A stretch of DNA of 11,120 bases from Pseudomonas sp. Its GTDB lineage: Bacteria > Pseudomonadota > Gammaproteobacteria > Pseudomonadales > Pseudomonadaceae. Shown here piece by piece: positions 1 through 7,115 of this stretch. Position numbers and translations under genes: made by a program. The stretch spans positions 1-11,120 of the forward strand of contig DNMQ01000180.1 in assembly GCA_003488145.1 (NCBI GenBank), given 5' to 3'. A model generated the notes under the pieces. That model was given only the letters and a program-made list of their open reading frames with translations. It did no database searches and was not told the origin of the DNA. Numbering within the stretch: the stretch's first letter is position 1; each line of letters begins with the position of its first letter.

Positions 1-1010
1 TGCTCCATGCGCGAGATCAGCTCGTTCATCAGCAACGGGATATCCTCGACACGCTCCCGTAGCGGCGCCATCTCGATGGGGAAGACATTCAGACGATAGT
101 AGAGGTCCTCGCGGAAGGTCCCCTCCTCGATCATTTTCTCCAGGTCCTTATGCGTCGCCGCGATGATACGCACATCGGCATTCTGCGTACGGTTGCTGCC
201 GACACGCTCGAAGGTGCGTTCCTGCAGAACCCGCAGCAGCTTGACCTGCATCGGCAACGGCATGTCGCCTATCTCATCGAGAAACAGCGTGCCGCCCTCG
301 GCAAGCTCGAAACGACCCGCGCGAGCAGTAATCGCACCGGTAAAGGCGCCCTTCTCGTGACCGAACAGTTCGCTTTCCAGCAACTCCGCCGGAATCGCTC
401 CGCAATTGACAGGTACAAACGGCCCCTGACGCCGCTTCGAGTGATAGTGCAGATTTCGCGCAACCACTTCCTTGCCGGTGCCGGATTCACCAAGAATCAG
501 CACACTGGCTTCGGTGTCGGCGACCTGTTCCATCATCTGCCGGACGTGCTGCACCGCTCGGCTGGTGCCGACCAGGCTGCGGAAAAGATTGGGCTCGCGC
601 TGGCGACCACGGGACTTTGCCTGGTCGTACATCTCGCGATAGACCTGCGCACGGTGCAGGGAGTCGAGCAGCTTGTTATAGCTGGGTGGCATTTCCAGGC
701 TGGTCAGCACTCGGCGTCGCAGATCGTCCGGCCAGTCCGCCGGAGCGGGCTCACCGATCAGCATCAGCGGGACATTCTCATCCCATTTGCCCATCTGCTT
801 GATCAGGTCGACAGCGCCGCCCTTGGAGGACACGTCGCCCAGCATGACACCGTTGACAACACGGCTGGACTCGAGGCCGGCGACCGCCTCCTGCCATTCA
901 CTGCTTGAACAAGCCAGATGATCCTCGCTGAGAAAGTTCAGGATGACGGCCAGGTCGCGCCGGCGGTCGTGATCATCGTCTATCAACAAAATCTTGGTTT
1001 CACGCCACAT
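1..1010 (-). CDS. fleQ: FleQ, flagellar/biofilm master transcriptional regulator (partial, C-terminus outside window)
   Basis: Encodes the enhancer-binding AAA+ regulator that, with sigma-54, activates flagellar genes and, depending on cyclic-di-GMP, controls exopolysaccharide genes. The minus-strand frame is open from an ATG at 1010 to the window edge: 336 residues of roughly 490, so the end of the AAA+ domain and the C-terminal helix-turn-helix are not seen. Order: divergent receiver-like domain (about 1-130), then AAA+ from about 142. Visible motifs: Walker A GESGTGKE (174-181), GAFTGA sigma-54 contact loop (221-226), Walker B LFLDEIGD (242-249). Positions reported to bind cyclic-di-GMP in P. 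aeruginosa FleQ are conserved with the same numbering: LFRS 142-145, R185/N186, E330 and R334. The receiver has Gly58 where I expect the phosphorylated Asp (Asp59 is one residue off), in line with FleQ not being phospho-regulated. The start gives MWRETK, as in known FleQ. It follows fliT after a 373-base gap. Confidence 0.97.
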   Translation of the reverse strand, partial: MWRETKILLIDDDHDRRRDLAVILNFLSEDHLACSSSEWQEAVAGLESSRVVNGVMLGDVSSKGGAVDLIKQMGKWDENVPLMLIGEPAPADWPDDLRRRVLTSLEMPPSYNKLLDSLHRAQVYREMYDQAKSRGRQREPNLFRSLVGTSRAVQHVRQMMEQVADTEASVLILGESGTGKEVVARNLHYHSKRRQGPFVPVNCGAIPAELLESELFGHEKGAFTGAITARAGRFELAEGGTLFLDEIGDMPLPMQVKLLRVLQERTFERVGSNRTQNADVRIIAATHKDLEKMIEEGTFREDLYYRLNVFPIEMAPLRERVEDIPLLMNELISRME

Positions 1011-1099
1011 CTTGTTTATAGGGCTCTAAAGAAGCTGAAAGAAAGCCTGCGCTCGCATCCATGGAAGAACGGCGATCACACTGATGGCAGATGGAACGT

Positions 1100-1127
1100 A
1101 GATTAATGAAAAAATGAACTGAGTCAA
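1100..1127 (-). promoter_or_regulatory. Candidate sigma-70 promoter of fleQ
   Basis: On the minus strand, TTGACT (1122-1127, 5 of 6 to the -35 consensus) is followed after 16 bases by TAATCT (1100-1105), a poor -10 match. Transcription would start near 1093 and leave a leader of about 80 bases before the fleQ ATG at 1010. Known Pseudomonas fleQ genes have their own sigma-70-type promoter, which supports placing one here. The -10 is weak, so the exact element is uncertain. Confidence 0.4.
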
Positions 1128-1136
1128 ATTTATGGC
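1123..1136 (-). promoter_or_regulatory. Possible FleQ-binding box overlapping the fleQ -35 element
   Basis: The minus-strand 14-mer GCCATAAATTTGAC agrees at most positions with the FleQ box as I recall it (GTCAnTAAATTGAC); the mismatches are at positions 2, 6 and 9. It overlaps the candidate -35 element, where a bound protein would be expected to repress. This is a by-eye match in AT-rich DNA, so chance similarity is quite possible. Confidence 0.25.
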
Positions 1137-1174
1137 GTGAATTAGCGACCAAAGAACGAGCCAAAAATCAGTAC

Positions 1175-1192
1175 CTTGAGAGACACCTCAAG
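1175..1192 (-). repeat. Small inverted repeat, possible weak terminator after fliT
   Basis: A perfect 6-base dyad (CTTGAG/CTCAAG) with a 6-base loop. On the minus strand, five T residues follow about seven bases after the stem. It lies between fliT and the candidate fleQ promoter, so it could weakly end the fliT transcript. The stem is short and the T-run is displaced, so this is tentative. Confidence 0.25.
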
Positions 1193-1383
1193 ATCGATTT
1201 GAAGACTTCGGTGCACGATGACCGCGAAGATAGGTATTTATCAGGCAATAAGCGCCAATTAGCCGCTCGCCAACAAAAGGGTAGCGGCATAATGCCACAT
1301 ACTTTGTAATGATAAATATTGAGGAAGAATTCAGCCCCAGTGATCCTGGGAAGAATTTGAAGCTGTCGGGCCTGAGGCCACGC

Positions 1384-1680
1384 TTAGGCGAATAGCTGGT
1401 AAACCTTGGTACCCTGTTGAGACTGATTCAGCTGACGCAGCTCGCTTGCGACCCGTGCCTGTTCAATCTGGCAGGTCATTACCAGCTCACCATACAGATC
1501 AAGAAGCTCCTGCAACCGCTGACGAACCACGCCGTTGTCGCGTTCGTGTGCCTGCATCGCCTCGTCGACGGCATTACGGCACTCGCGATCCAGCATACTG
1601 ATTGCGGCCCAGTCCTGCTGCGTCAGCGCATCGCGTAGAGCGGAACCAGTTTCTTCGAGGCGCTTGACGGAAGCATTCAT
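1384..1680 (-). CDS. fliT: FliT/FleP-like flagellar export chaperone
   Basis: A 98-residue, mostly helical cytoplasmic protein with no signal peptide or membrane segment. Length, the N-terminal pattern (RLEETGSALRDAL), the helical region around LQELLDLYGELV (57-68) and the C-terminal KVYQLF fit the Pseudomonas FliT (FleP) family encoded just before fleQ. FliT proteins are known as chaperones of the filament cap protein FliD; a regulatory role is known in enterics. The start at 1680 is chosen because GGAG lies 6 bases upstream; a longer frame reaches 1800 but would read through the promoter at 1761-1787. In the usual Pseudomonas order fliS and fliD precede this gene. Here the upstream neighbour is instead a lipoprotein gene and the ccm operon, so fliT is detached from its usual partners and appears to have its own FliA-type promoter. 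Confidence 0.82.
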   Translation of the reverse strand: MNASVKRLEETGSALRDALTQQDWAAISMLDRECRNAVDEAMQAHERDNGVVRQRLQELLDLYGELVMTCQIEQARVASELRQLNQSQQGTKVYQLFA

Positions 1681-1734
1681 TATCGACTCCGGGGCATGAG
1701 CCCGATGGACGGCATAGGCCGAGCCAGCTGGGAA

Positions 1735-1749
1735 CGTTGCAGTGCAACG
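1735..1749. repeat. Perfect 15-base palindrome in the fliT leader
   Basis: CGTTGCA-G-TGCAACG, 7-base arms around one central base. It begins about 5 bases after the expected start of transcription from the sigma-28 promoter and ends about 55 bases before the fliT ATG. It could be an operator, or part of a 5' hairpin in the RNA, although a 1-base spacer requires opening inner pairs. A dyad of this size is expected by chance about once per window this long, so position is the main reason to list it. Confidence 0.4.
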
Positions 1750-1760
1750 GTGCTGAACCT

Positions 1761-1787
1761 TTATCGGCAATAGGCAAGCCGCCTTTA
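1761..1787 (-). promoter_or_regulatory. Sigma-28 (FliA) promoter upstream of fliT
   Basis: Minus strand: TAAAGGCG (1780-1787), exactly 11 bases, then GCCGATAA (1761-1768). The -10 is a perfect match to the flagellar sigma-28 consensus (TAAAGTTT-N11-GCCGATAA), the TAAAG core of the -35 is intact and the spacing is ideal. Transcription would start near 1754, leaving a leader of about 74 bases. It lies in the gap between the lipoprotein gene and fliT and points at fliT, a flagellar gene. This is the strongest regulatory signal in the window. Confidence 0.85.
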
Positions 1788-1830
1788 GGCTGAAGCGCAA
1801 AAAGTTAGCGCCTGCTGCCGAGGAGTAACA

Positions 1831-2271
1831 TCAATAGCGGTCACGAAGACCCGGCGGAACACTGGGCGGCGCGACCGGCTCCCACGGGCCATCGGGGCGC
1901 CCAGCACAGTACCAGTCGCCATCCCACCGGTAATACAGGCGCTCCCGGTAAAAGAGATCACGCCCCTCCACGACATAGACCCCGAGACGATTGTCCCAGT
2001 GCGCAGCCACGTGCGGTGGCGGCGCATAACGCGGATGGCTCTTCTGGGTAGTTGGAGCCCTGGGTGCCGGTGGCGCCTTTATAGGAGGGGGTGAGATAAC
2101 CGGCCCACTGGGCTCGGGCGCACGCGGCACCGGACTTGGAGCAGGCCCCTGAGGCGCGGAACCGTAGGGATTACCTGCGCAAGCGCCGAGCGCCAATGTC
2201 AATCCGAGCAGTACGACCCGCGGGCCGAACCGCGCAAGCCTAAGCGGGTGTGCTGACGAATTCGTGTGCAT
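1831..2271 (-). CDS. Proline-rich lipoprotein of unknown function, distal gene of the ccm operon
   Basis: 146 residues. The N-terminus has a signal peptide with a hydrophobic stretch (about 19-28) and a lipobox LGAC, so Cys31 is probably lipidated and the protein anchored in the envelope. Residues 34-90 are a low-complexity linker rich in Pro, Ala and Ser. The C-terminal part (about 90-146) is an aromatic module with AHWDNRLGVYVVEG, RLYYRWDGDWY and GPWEPVAPP; this resembles YXWGXW-type repeats of small bacterial surface lipoproteins, a family resemblance and not a function. The start at 2271 has GAGG 5 bases upstream. It begins 17 bases after the ccmI stop on the same strand, so it is probably co-transcribed with ccm, but no link to cytochrome c biogenesis is evident: there is no CXXC, heme-binding or TPR motif. 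No clear terminator follows it. Confidence 0.75.
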   Translation of the reverse strand: MHTNSSAHPLRLARFGPRVVLLGLTLALGACAGNPYGSAPQGPAPSPVPRAPEPSGPVISPPPIKAPPAPRAPTTQKSHPRYAPPPHVAAHWDNRLGVYVVEGRDLFYRERLYYRWDGDWYCAGRPDGPWEPVAPPSVPPGLRDRY

Positions 2272-2288
2272 CTCTACCTCATGGGTGT

Positions 2289-3509
2289 TCAGGGAGCCTC
2301 GGCGCGGTCGATCACCAGATCAATGGCGTTATCGCTCGCAGTATCAAGCGCTTCGCTTTGACCCATCCACTCACCTTTTGTTGCGTCGCCGGAACGGGAG
2401 ACCCGCGCCATTACCGTGACCTGCTCGACGCTGGATATCTTCATCGAAGGCACCATCGCATCGGCATCGCCAAGCGTGACGGTTGCAGGCAGATCGGCAA
2501 TCGTCAGGCGCTTTGCTGCCAGCGGAACGGGTGGCCCCGCTACTGCGCGAGCGAATACGAAAACCGTATCCTGCGGCGAAACCGATTCCGCCACCTTCGG
2601 ATCCAGCGCAACCTGAATCTGCAGCGTGGCCCCTGCGGTATCAGCCTTCTCGCTTGCCGCTGATGCCTGTTCGGTGGTGGAACTGCCCCCCTCGATCTGC
2701 TGCCGCGCCCGCTCGATGCCGCCACGGATCGCTTCGCGCGAAGGATCTTCTTCGGGAAGCGCCGCAACCAGTTGCTCCCAGAAGCGCACGGCATCCGGAT
2801 AACGCGCTTCCTCGAATGCCGCGATGCCAAGCAGGCCGAGACTGGTCACTTCCTGCGGATCGCCCTGCAGCGCTTCGTCAGTAAGGGCTTGAAGCTTATC
2901 GGACCACCGACGGTCACCTGCGAAATACAGCGCCTGCGCCAGCTGACCGAGCAGCTCGGGCTGACGGCCCGCAATTTCCACCACGCGCCCGAAAGCCTTG
3001 GCTGCGTCGGCTGGACGCTCCTGGTTCATATAAGTACGACCCAGGAAGTACCAGGCTTCGGCAGAATCCGGCTGCTCCTGTACGGCCTGCTCCAGATGAG
3101 CGGTCATTTCCTCGACTGTGCGAGGCTGCTCCGAAAACTGTCGAGCCATCTGAACTTTGTCGCTGGCGCCCCAATACATATAAAGCCCGTAGCCCATCAG
3201 GGGCACCAGAACCGCCGCAATCAGCGGAACGCTGCGACCAAGCTTGGCGATTCGCGGCTTGTCGCTATTCTCGGTGTCCTCCAACAGCTCGCGTGCAGCA
3301 TCTGCTCGCCCAGCCTCCAACTGCTCTGCGGTCAAGGTTCCGGCAGAGTACTGAGAGGTCAACTCGGCAAGGCGCTCTTCATACAAGGCAACGTTCAGCG
3401 CCGTACGATCTTCTTCGGCCTGGGCTCGACGGCCACGCAGGATGGGTAGTAACAAAAAGGCCAATGCCACCAGCAGCAAGGCGCCGGCGGCTATCCAGAA
3501 ATCGATCAT
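2289..3509 (-). CDS. ccmI: CcmI (CycH), apocytochrome c chaperone of the heme ligation complex
   Basis: 406 residues. CcmI binds the C-terminal region of apocytochromes c through periplasmic TPRs and hands them to CcmF/CcmH. Two membrane segments are visible (about 5-24 and 93-113) with a charged cytoplasmic loop between them. TPR-like helices follow (about 132-270; for example [42 protein letters not shown]), then a Ser/Ala/Glu-rich linker (275-292) and a beta-rich C-terminal domain (294-406) containing VFVFARA and VTVMARVS. This two-part layout and the length are typical of gammaproteobacterial CcmI encoded apart from CcmH. The ATG at 3509 overlaps the ccmH stop by 4 bases (ATGA), so translation is probably coupled. 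The lipoprotein gene follows after 17 bases. Confidence 0.95.
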   Translation of the reverse strand: MIDFWIAAGALLLVALAFLLLPILRGRRAQAEEDRTALNVALYEERLAELTSQYSAGTLTAEQLEAGRADAARELLEDTENSDKPRIAKLGRSVPLIAAVLVPLMGYGLYMYWGASDKVQMARQFSEQPRTVEEMTAHLEQAVQEQPDSAEAWYFLGRTYMNQERPADAAKAFGRVVEIAGRQPELLGQLAQALYFAGDRRWSDKLQALTDEALQGDPQEVTSLGLLGIAAFEEARYPDAVRFWEQLVAALPEEDPSREAIRGGIERARQQIEGGSSTTEQASAASEKADTAGATLQIQVALDPKVAESVSPQDTVFVFARAVAGPPVPLAAKRLTIADLPATVTLGDADAMVPSMKISSVEQVTVMARVSRSGDATKGEWMGQSEALDTASDNAIDLVIDRAEAP

Positions 3510-3976
3510 GAGTCTTTTTTATCCAGAAGCTGGGCGAGACGTTCGCGCTCGGTCTCGGAAAGGGTTGATGCAGGTGCCTTTTCGACCCGGCGACGACGCA
3601 CCAGAATCACGGTCAGCACGCCGAAGCCGAGGACCAGCAAACCAGCCGGCCCATACCAGAGCAGCATGGTTTTCGCGTTTACCGGTGGCTTGTAACGAAC
3701 GAAATCGCCGTAGCGATCGACAAGATAGTCGACGATCTGGTCATTGCTTTGGCCCTCTTCCAGCATGCGGAAGATTTCCTGGCGCAGGTCCATGGCGATC
3801 GGCGCGTTGGAATCGGCGATGTTCTGGTTCTGGCACTTCGGACAGCGCAGCTCTTCGGTTAGGGTGCGGTAGCGCTCACGCTCGGCTTCGTCCCTGAATT
3901 CATAGGTATCGATTGCTGCCTGGGCGGTCGTGACCAGGAACAGACCAAGCAGCGCACCGCGGATCAGTCGTTTCAT
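3506..3976 (-). CDS. ccmH: CcmH (CycL), thiol-disulfide oxidoreductase for apocytochrome c
   Basis: 156 residues. CcmH keeps the apocytochrome CXXCH cysteines reduced and acts with CcmF and CcmI at heme ligation. A cleavable signal peptide is visible (about 1-20, AQA then AID), followed by the family motif LRCPKCQ with Cys45 and Cys48, a three-helix region with [10 protein letters not shown] and [16 protein letters not shown], one transmembrane helix (about 104-126) and a short charged cytoplasmic tail. This is the short form without a fused TPR domain, which agrees with a separate ccmI next to it. It overlaps ccmG (3973-3976) and ccmI (3506-3509) by 4 bases each. Confidence 0.96.
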   Translation of the reverse strand: MKRLIRGALLGLFLVTTAQAAIDTYEFRDEAERERYRTLTEELRCPKCQNQNIADSNAPIAMDLRQEIFRMLEEGQSNDQIVDYLVDRYGDFVRYKPPVNAKTMLLWYGPAGLLVLGFGVLTVILVRRRRVEKAPASTLSETERERLAQLLDKKDS

Positions 3977-4503
3977 TCGTCCACCAGCTCCTGATAGAGC
4001 GCTGCCAGCTGTTCTCGCCAGACCCGATCGTCGATCACGCCGACGAATTTGTGGCGGATGATGCCCTGCTTGTCGATGAGGAAGGTTTCAGGAGCGCCAT
4101 AGACTCCCAGATCCAGCCCAAGACTGCCGCGTTCGTCGCGGATGTTCAGCTGATAAGGATCGTGGAACTCGTTGAGCCACTTCAACGCCGCGGCGTTGTC
4201 GTCCTTGTAGTTGACTCCATGAATCACCACACCCTGAGCTGCAAGACGGTTCAGCACTGGGTGCTCGACCTTGCAGGCGACACACCAGGTCGCCCACACG
4301 TTGACCAGCGCCGGCTTGCCCTTGAGGTCCTCGGCGGTGATGACGCGCTGCTCGTCTTCCACCGAGGGTAGCGAGAACGCCGGTAGTGGCTTGCCGATCA
4401 GCGCCGAAGGCAGCTCGGAAGGATCGAGGAACAGGCCGCGATAAAGGAACACTGCAACCACCAGGAAAATCACCAGCGGCAGCAACATCAGCAATCGTTT
4501 CAC
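3973..4503 (-). CDS. ccmG: CcmG (DsbE), membrane-anchored periplasmic thioredoxin-like protein
   Basis: 176 residues from a GTG start. CcmG is a specific reductant in cytochrome c maturation that takes electrons from the DsbD/CcdA pathway and acts with CcmH. One N-terminal transmembrane anchor (about 4-21) precedes a thioredoxin fold with the active site WCVAC (Cys74, Cys77) and the conserved GAPE loop carrying the cis-proline (136-139). GTG at 4503 is chosen because GGAG sits 6 bases upstream and MKRLL followed by a hydrophobic anchor is the family N-terminus. A longer frame reaching 4593 would add 30 charged residues with no family resemblance, inside ccmF. One base separates it from the ccmF stop, and its ribosome site lies in the end of ccmF. 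Confidence 0.95.
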   Translation of the reverse strand: MKRLLMLLPLVIFLVVAVFLYRGLFLDPSELPSALIGKPLPAFSLPSVEDEQRVITAEDLKGKPALVNVWATWCVACKVEHPVLNRLAAQGVVIHGVNYKDDNAAALKWLNEFHDPYQLNIRDERGSLGLDLGVYGAPETFLIDKQGIIRHKFVGVIDDRVWREQLAALYQELVDE

Positions 4504-4504
4504 A

Positions 4505-6478
4505 TCAGGCTCCTTGAGCGGCCATGCCGAGCGCTTCGCGCACGCGGGTCTTAACCTTGACTCGATAACGACGATCACTCGCCGCCAGCACACCGCCGAG
4601 CCCCATCATCAGCGCTCCGAGCCAGATCCAGCGAACGAAGGGCTTGATATGAACACGCACGGCCCACGCCCCATCACCCAGCGGCTCACCCAGCGCGACA
4701 TAAAGGTCGCGGGTGAAGCCCGCATCGATACCCGCCTCGGTCATCGGCATCTGCTGCACGGTGTACAGGCGCTTTTCCGGGTGCAACGTGGCGATCTGCT
4801 TGTCGCCGTCGAGCACGCGAATGGTCGCCTTGTCCGACGTGAAGTTCGGTCCTTCGTGATGCACCGCGCCTTCGAAGACGAACTCATAGCCGCCAAGCGA
4901 CAGCGACTCCCCAGGAGCCAGGCGCAGATCGCGCTCCGCACTTTGGTGGCTGGTGAGTACCACGCCGATGGCACAGACCGCCAGCCCGAGGTGCGCCAGA
5001 TGCATGCCCCAGTAGCTTGGCGCGAGACTGCGCATGCCCTTGAACAAACCCTTGTGGCGCGTCTTGTCCAGCAGATCACGGATGCCAGCGATTACCACCC
5101 AGGCCGCCAGCAAGGACACTGCAAGCACCGCCCAGTTGAAGTCACCGAACAGCAACGAGCCCAGACCACCAAGCACTACGCTGGTGATCAGCACTGGGGT
5201 GAGCATGCCGAGCAACCACTTCAGCGGAGTGTCCTTCCAGCGCACCAGGATTCCGACACCCAACGTCAGCATCAGCGCGCCAATCAGCGGAACGAACATC
5301 GCATTGAAGTACGGTGGACCGACGGAAAGCTTGGCACCGGACAATGCGTCCAGCAGCAGCGGATAGAGCGTGCCGAGGAGAATCATCGCCGTGGCGACGA
5401 CCAACAGCAGGTTATTGACTAGCAGCAGAGTCTCGCGCGACCACAGGCCGAACCCGACCTGGCTCTTGACCACGGGCGCGCGCATGGCAAACAGCGTCAG
5501 CGAGCCGCCTACCACCATCAGCAGAAAGACCAGAATGAACACGCCGCGCTCGGGATCGGTAGCAAACGCGTGCACCGACGTCAGCACGCCGGAACGGACC
5601 AGGAAGGTCCCAAGCAGGCTCAGCGAGAACGCCGCGATTGCCAGCAACACGGTCCAGCTCTTGAACACGCCGCGCTTCTCGGTCACTGCCAACGAGTGAA
5701 TCAGCGCCGTACCGACCAGCCAGGGCATGAAGGACGCGTTTTCCACCGGATCCCAGAACCACCAGCCGCCCCAGCCGAGCTCGTAATAGGCCCACCAGGA
5801 GCCAAGGGCGATGCCCAGGCCGAGGAAGGCCCAGGCGACGAGCGTCCAAGGACGCGACCAGCGTGCCCAGGCCGCGTCAAGGCGACCACCCAGCAACGCG
5901 GCGATCGCAAAGGCGAACGCCACCGAGAAACCCACGTACCCCATGTAAAGCATGGGCGGGTGGACGATCAAACCGAAATCCTGCAGCAGTGGATTGAGGT
6001 CGCGTCCATCCATTGGGACCTGCGGCAGCAGCCGCTCGAAGGGGTTCGAGGTGACGATAAGAAAGAGCAGGAAACCGATGCTGATCAAACCCATGACGCC
6101 GAGCACGCGCGCCAGCATGTCTTCCGGTAGCTGGCGGGAGAAGATCGCCACGGCAAAAGTCCAGCCAGCCAGGATGAAGGCCCACAGCAGCAAGGAGCCT
6201 TCGTGAGCGCCCCAGACCGCGCTGAACTTGTAGTACCAGGGCAAGGCACTGTTGGAGTTGTGGGCGACGTAGGCAACGGAGAAATCGTCGACCATGAAGG
6301 CGTAGGTCAGGCAGGCGAAGGAGAAACCGAGAAAGGCGAACTGACCCCAGGCGGCTGGTTGGGCCAGGCCCATCCACTGTCGGTCACCGCGCCAAGCACC
6401 GATCAGCGGCAGCGTGGCCTGGACCACTGCCAGGCACAGCGCCAGAATCATCGCCAGATGGCCGAGCTCTGGAATCAT
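4505..6478 (-). CDS. ccmF: CcmF, cytochrome c heme lyase membrane subunit
   Basis: 657 residues, many membrane segments throughout. CcmF is the synthetase that takes heme from holo-CcmE and attaches it to apocytochrome c, in complex with CcmH and CcmI. The tryptophan-rich WWD signature is present as [12 protein letters not shown] (236-247). Conserved histidines likely to act as heme ligands are visible in IVHPP (His173), LIHS (261), SVHAFA (303) and GMHLAHLG (493, 496). A large periplasmic domain follows (about 510-615), then a last helix (about 618-635). Length is normal and the frame uninterrupted. The start at 6478 overlaps the ccmE stop (ATGA), with AGGAG 8 bases upstream. Confidence 0.97.
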   Translation of the reverse strand: MIPELGHLAMILALCLAVVQATLPLIGAWRGDRQWMGLAQPAAWGQFAFLGFSFACLTYAFMVDDFSVAYVAHNSNSALPWYYKFSAVWGAHEGSLLLWAFILAGWTFAVAIFSRQLPEDMLARVLGVMGLISIGFLLFLIVTSNPFERLLPQVPMDGRDLNPLLQDFGLIVHPPMLYMGYVGFSVAFAFAIAALLGGRLDAAWARWSRPWTLVAWAFLGLGIALGSWWAYYELGWGGWWFWDPVENASFMPWLVGTALIHSLAVTEKRGVFKSWTVLLAIAAFSLSLLGTFLVRSGVLTSVHAFATDPERGVFILVFLLMVVGGSLTLFAMRAPVVKSQVGFGLWSRETLLLVNNLLLVVATAMILLGTLYPLLLDALSGAKLSVGPPYFNAMFVPLIGALMLTLGVGILVRWKDTPLKWLLGMLTPVLITSVVLGGLGSLLFGDFNWAVLAVSLLAAWVVIAGIRDLLDKTRHKGLFKGMRSLAPSYWGMHLAHLGLAVCAIGVVLTSHQSAERDLRLAPGESLSLGGYEFVFEGAVHHEGPNFTSDKATIRVLDGDKQIATLHPEKRLYTVQQMPMTEAGIDAGFTRDLYVALGEPLGDGAWAVRVHIKPFVRWIWLGALMMGLGGVLAASDRRYRVKVKTRVREALGMAAQGA

Positions 6479-6942
6479 TTCGCGTACTCCTGCTTGCCGC
6501 CCTCGTAGTGCTTCATCATGCCGCTCTTCTCCAGCGCCTGAGTTACTTCGGGCGGCATGTAGTTTTCGTCATGCTTGGCCAGCACTTCGTCGGCAACCAG
6601 AACGCCCTCGGAATTGACCCGACCCAGCGCGACGATACCCTGCCCTTCGCGGAACAGGTCCGGGAGAATTCCCTGGTAAGTGATAGTGATCGCCTGGGCG
6701 CCATCAGTGACACGGAAGGCGACGCTGAGTGAGTCGTTGGTACGCTTCACCGAACCCTCTTCGACCAGGCCGCCTGCTCGAATCCGGGTGCCCTCAGGAG
6801 CCTCCCCCGCTGCGATCTGGGTCGGTGTGTAGAACAGGTTGATGTTCTGCTGCAGAGCGGACAACGCCAGCGCCACGGCGATACCGACACCGGCGAGGAT
6901 CGCCAGGACGATGAAAAGACGCTTCTTGCGCACCGGATTCAC
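6475..6942 (-). CDS. ccmE: CcmE, periplasmic heme chaperone
   Basis: 155 residues. CcmE binds heme covalently through one histidine and passes it from CcmC to CcmF. An N-terminal membrane anchor (about 9-30) leads into an OB-fold beta-barrel (about 35-120) and then the family motif [11 protein letters not shown], where His124 is the covalent heme ligand and Tyr128 the axial ligand (His130/Tyr134 in E. coli). The flexible C-terminal tail is short. The start is a GTG at 6942 with a strong ribosome site GGAGGAG 5 bases upstream, inside ccmD. It overlaps ccmD (GTGA) and ccmF (ATGA) by 4 bases each. Confidence 0.97.
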   Translation of the reverse strand: MNPVRKKRLFIVLAILAGVGIAVALALSALQQNINLFYTPTQIAAGEAPEGTRIRAGGLVEEGSVKRTNDSLSVAFRVTDGAQAITITYQGILPDLFREGQGIVALGRVNSEGVLVADEVLAKHDENYMPPEVTQALEKSGMMKHYEGGKQEYAK

Positions 6943-7115
6943 TTCGACTCCTCCCGGCGCAAACGACGCGCCTCATCTTGCAGGTAACGCCGGCGTGCCA
7001 AGGCTGGCAGCGCGACGTTGAGAATCAGGACAGCCAGGCTGATGCCATAGGACGTCCAGACGTACACGCCATGATTGCCCATGGCGATGAAATCCGCGAA
7101 GGATGAAAAGTTCAC
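6939..7115 (-). CDS. ccmD: CcmD, small membrane subunit of the heme-release complex
   Basis: 58 residues from a GTG start, [12 protein letters not shown] to RREESK. CcmD is a small inner-membrane protein that stabilises CcmC-CcmE-heme and is needed to release holo-CcmE. It has an N-terminal segment with the family-like [15 protein letters not shown], one transmembrane helix (about 19-40) and a strongly basic cytoplasmic tail (RRRYLQ, RRLRRE). GTG at 7115 overlaps the ccmC stop (GTGA) and has AGGA about 9 bases upstream; the internal ATG at codon 12 would remove conserved N-terminal residues. Its stop overlaps the GTG of ccmE. Confidence 0.93.
   Translation of the reverse strand: MNFSSFADFIAMGNHGVYVWTSYGISLAVLILNVALPALARRRYLQDEARRLRREESK

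Larger units (their letters stand above)
1011..1383. other. Long AT-rich intergenic region between fliT and fleQ
   Basis: This 373-base gap has no plausible gene on either strand. It is visibly more AT-rich than the surrounding coding DNA. On the minus strand it must hold the end of the fliT transcript and the start of the fleQ transcript. Besides the promoter and hairpin listed separately, it has two weak dyads: a 5-base stem at 1336-1351 (CCCAG/CTGGG) and a 5-bp stem with one wobble pair at 1284-1298. Neither is followed directly by a T-run on the minus strand. A TGTGA half-site on the minus strand (1076-1080) resembles half of a Vfr/CRP site, and Vfr is known to repress fleQ in P. aeruginosa, but the second half is not convincing. 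Confidence 0.7.

Noticed and set aside
150..908. Plus-strand open frame of 252 codons opposite fleQ
   Set aside because: It lies entirely antisense to the well-recognised FleQ frame, has no family resemblance and reflects high-GC antisense openness.
1232..1262. Second FliA-like -10 (GCCTGATAA) in the fleQ upstream gap
   Set aside because: It has an extra base inside the -10 and no TAAAG at the right distance.
1336..1381. Small dyads CCCAG/CTGGG and GGCC/GGCC just after fliT, as terminator
   Set aside because: Stems of 4-5 pairs and no adjacent T-run on the minus strand.
1681..1800. N-terminal extension of fliT to an ATG at 1800
   Set aside because: It would read through the sigma-28 promoter and has no family resemblance; the ATG at 1680 has a proper ribosome site.
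1788..1830. Terminator after the lipoprotein gene
   Set aside because: A possible GCGC stem has its T-run inside the loop and not after the stem, so it is not a standard terminator.
4504..4593. Longer start for ccmG at 4593
   Set aside because: It adds 30 charged residues overlapping ccmF ahead of the membrane anchor; GTG 4503 has GGAG at 6 bases and the expected N-terminus.
4514..5422. Plus-strand open frame of 302 codons opposite ccmF
   Set aside because: His/Gln/Arg-rich translation with no domain, antisense to an intact CcmF; a shadow frame.
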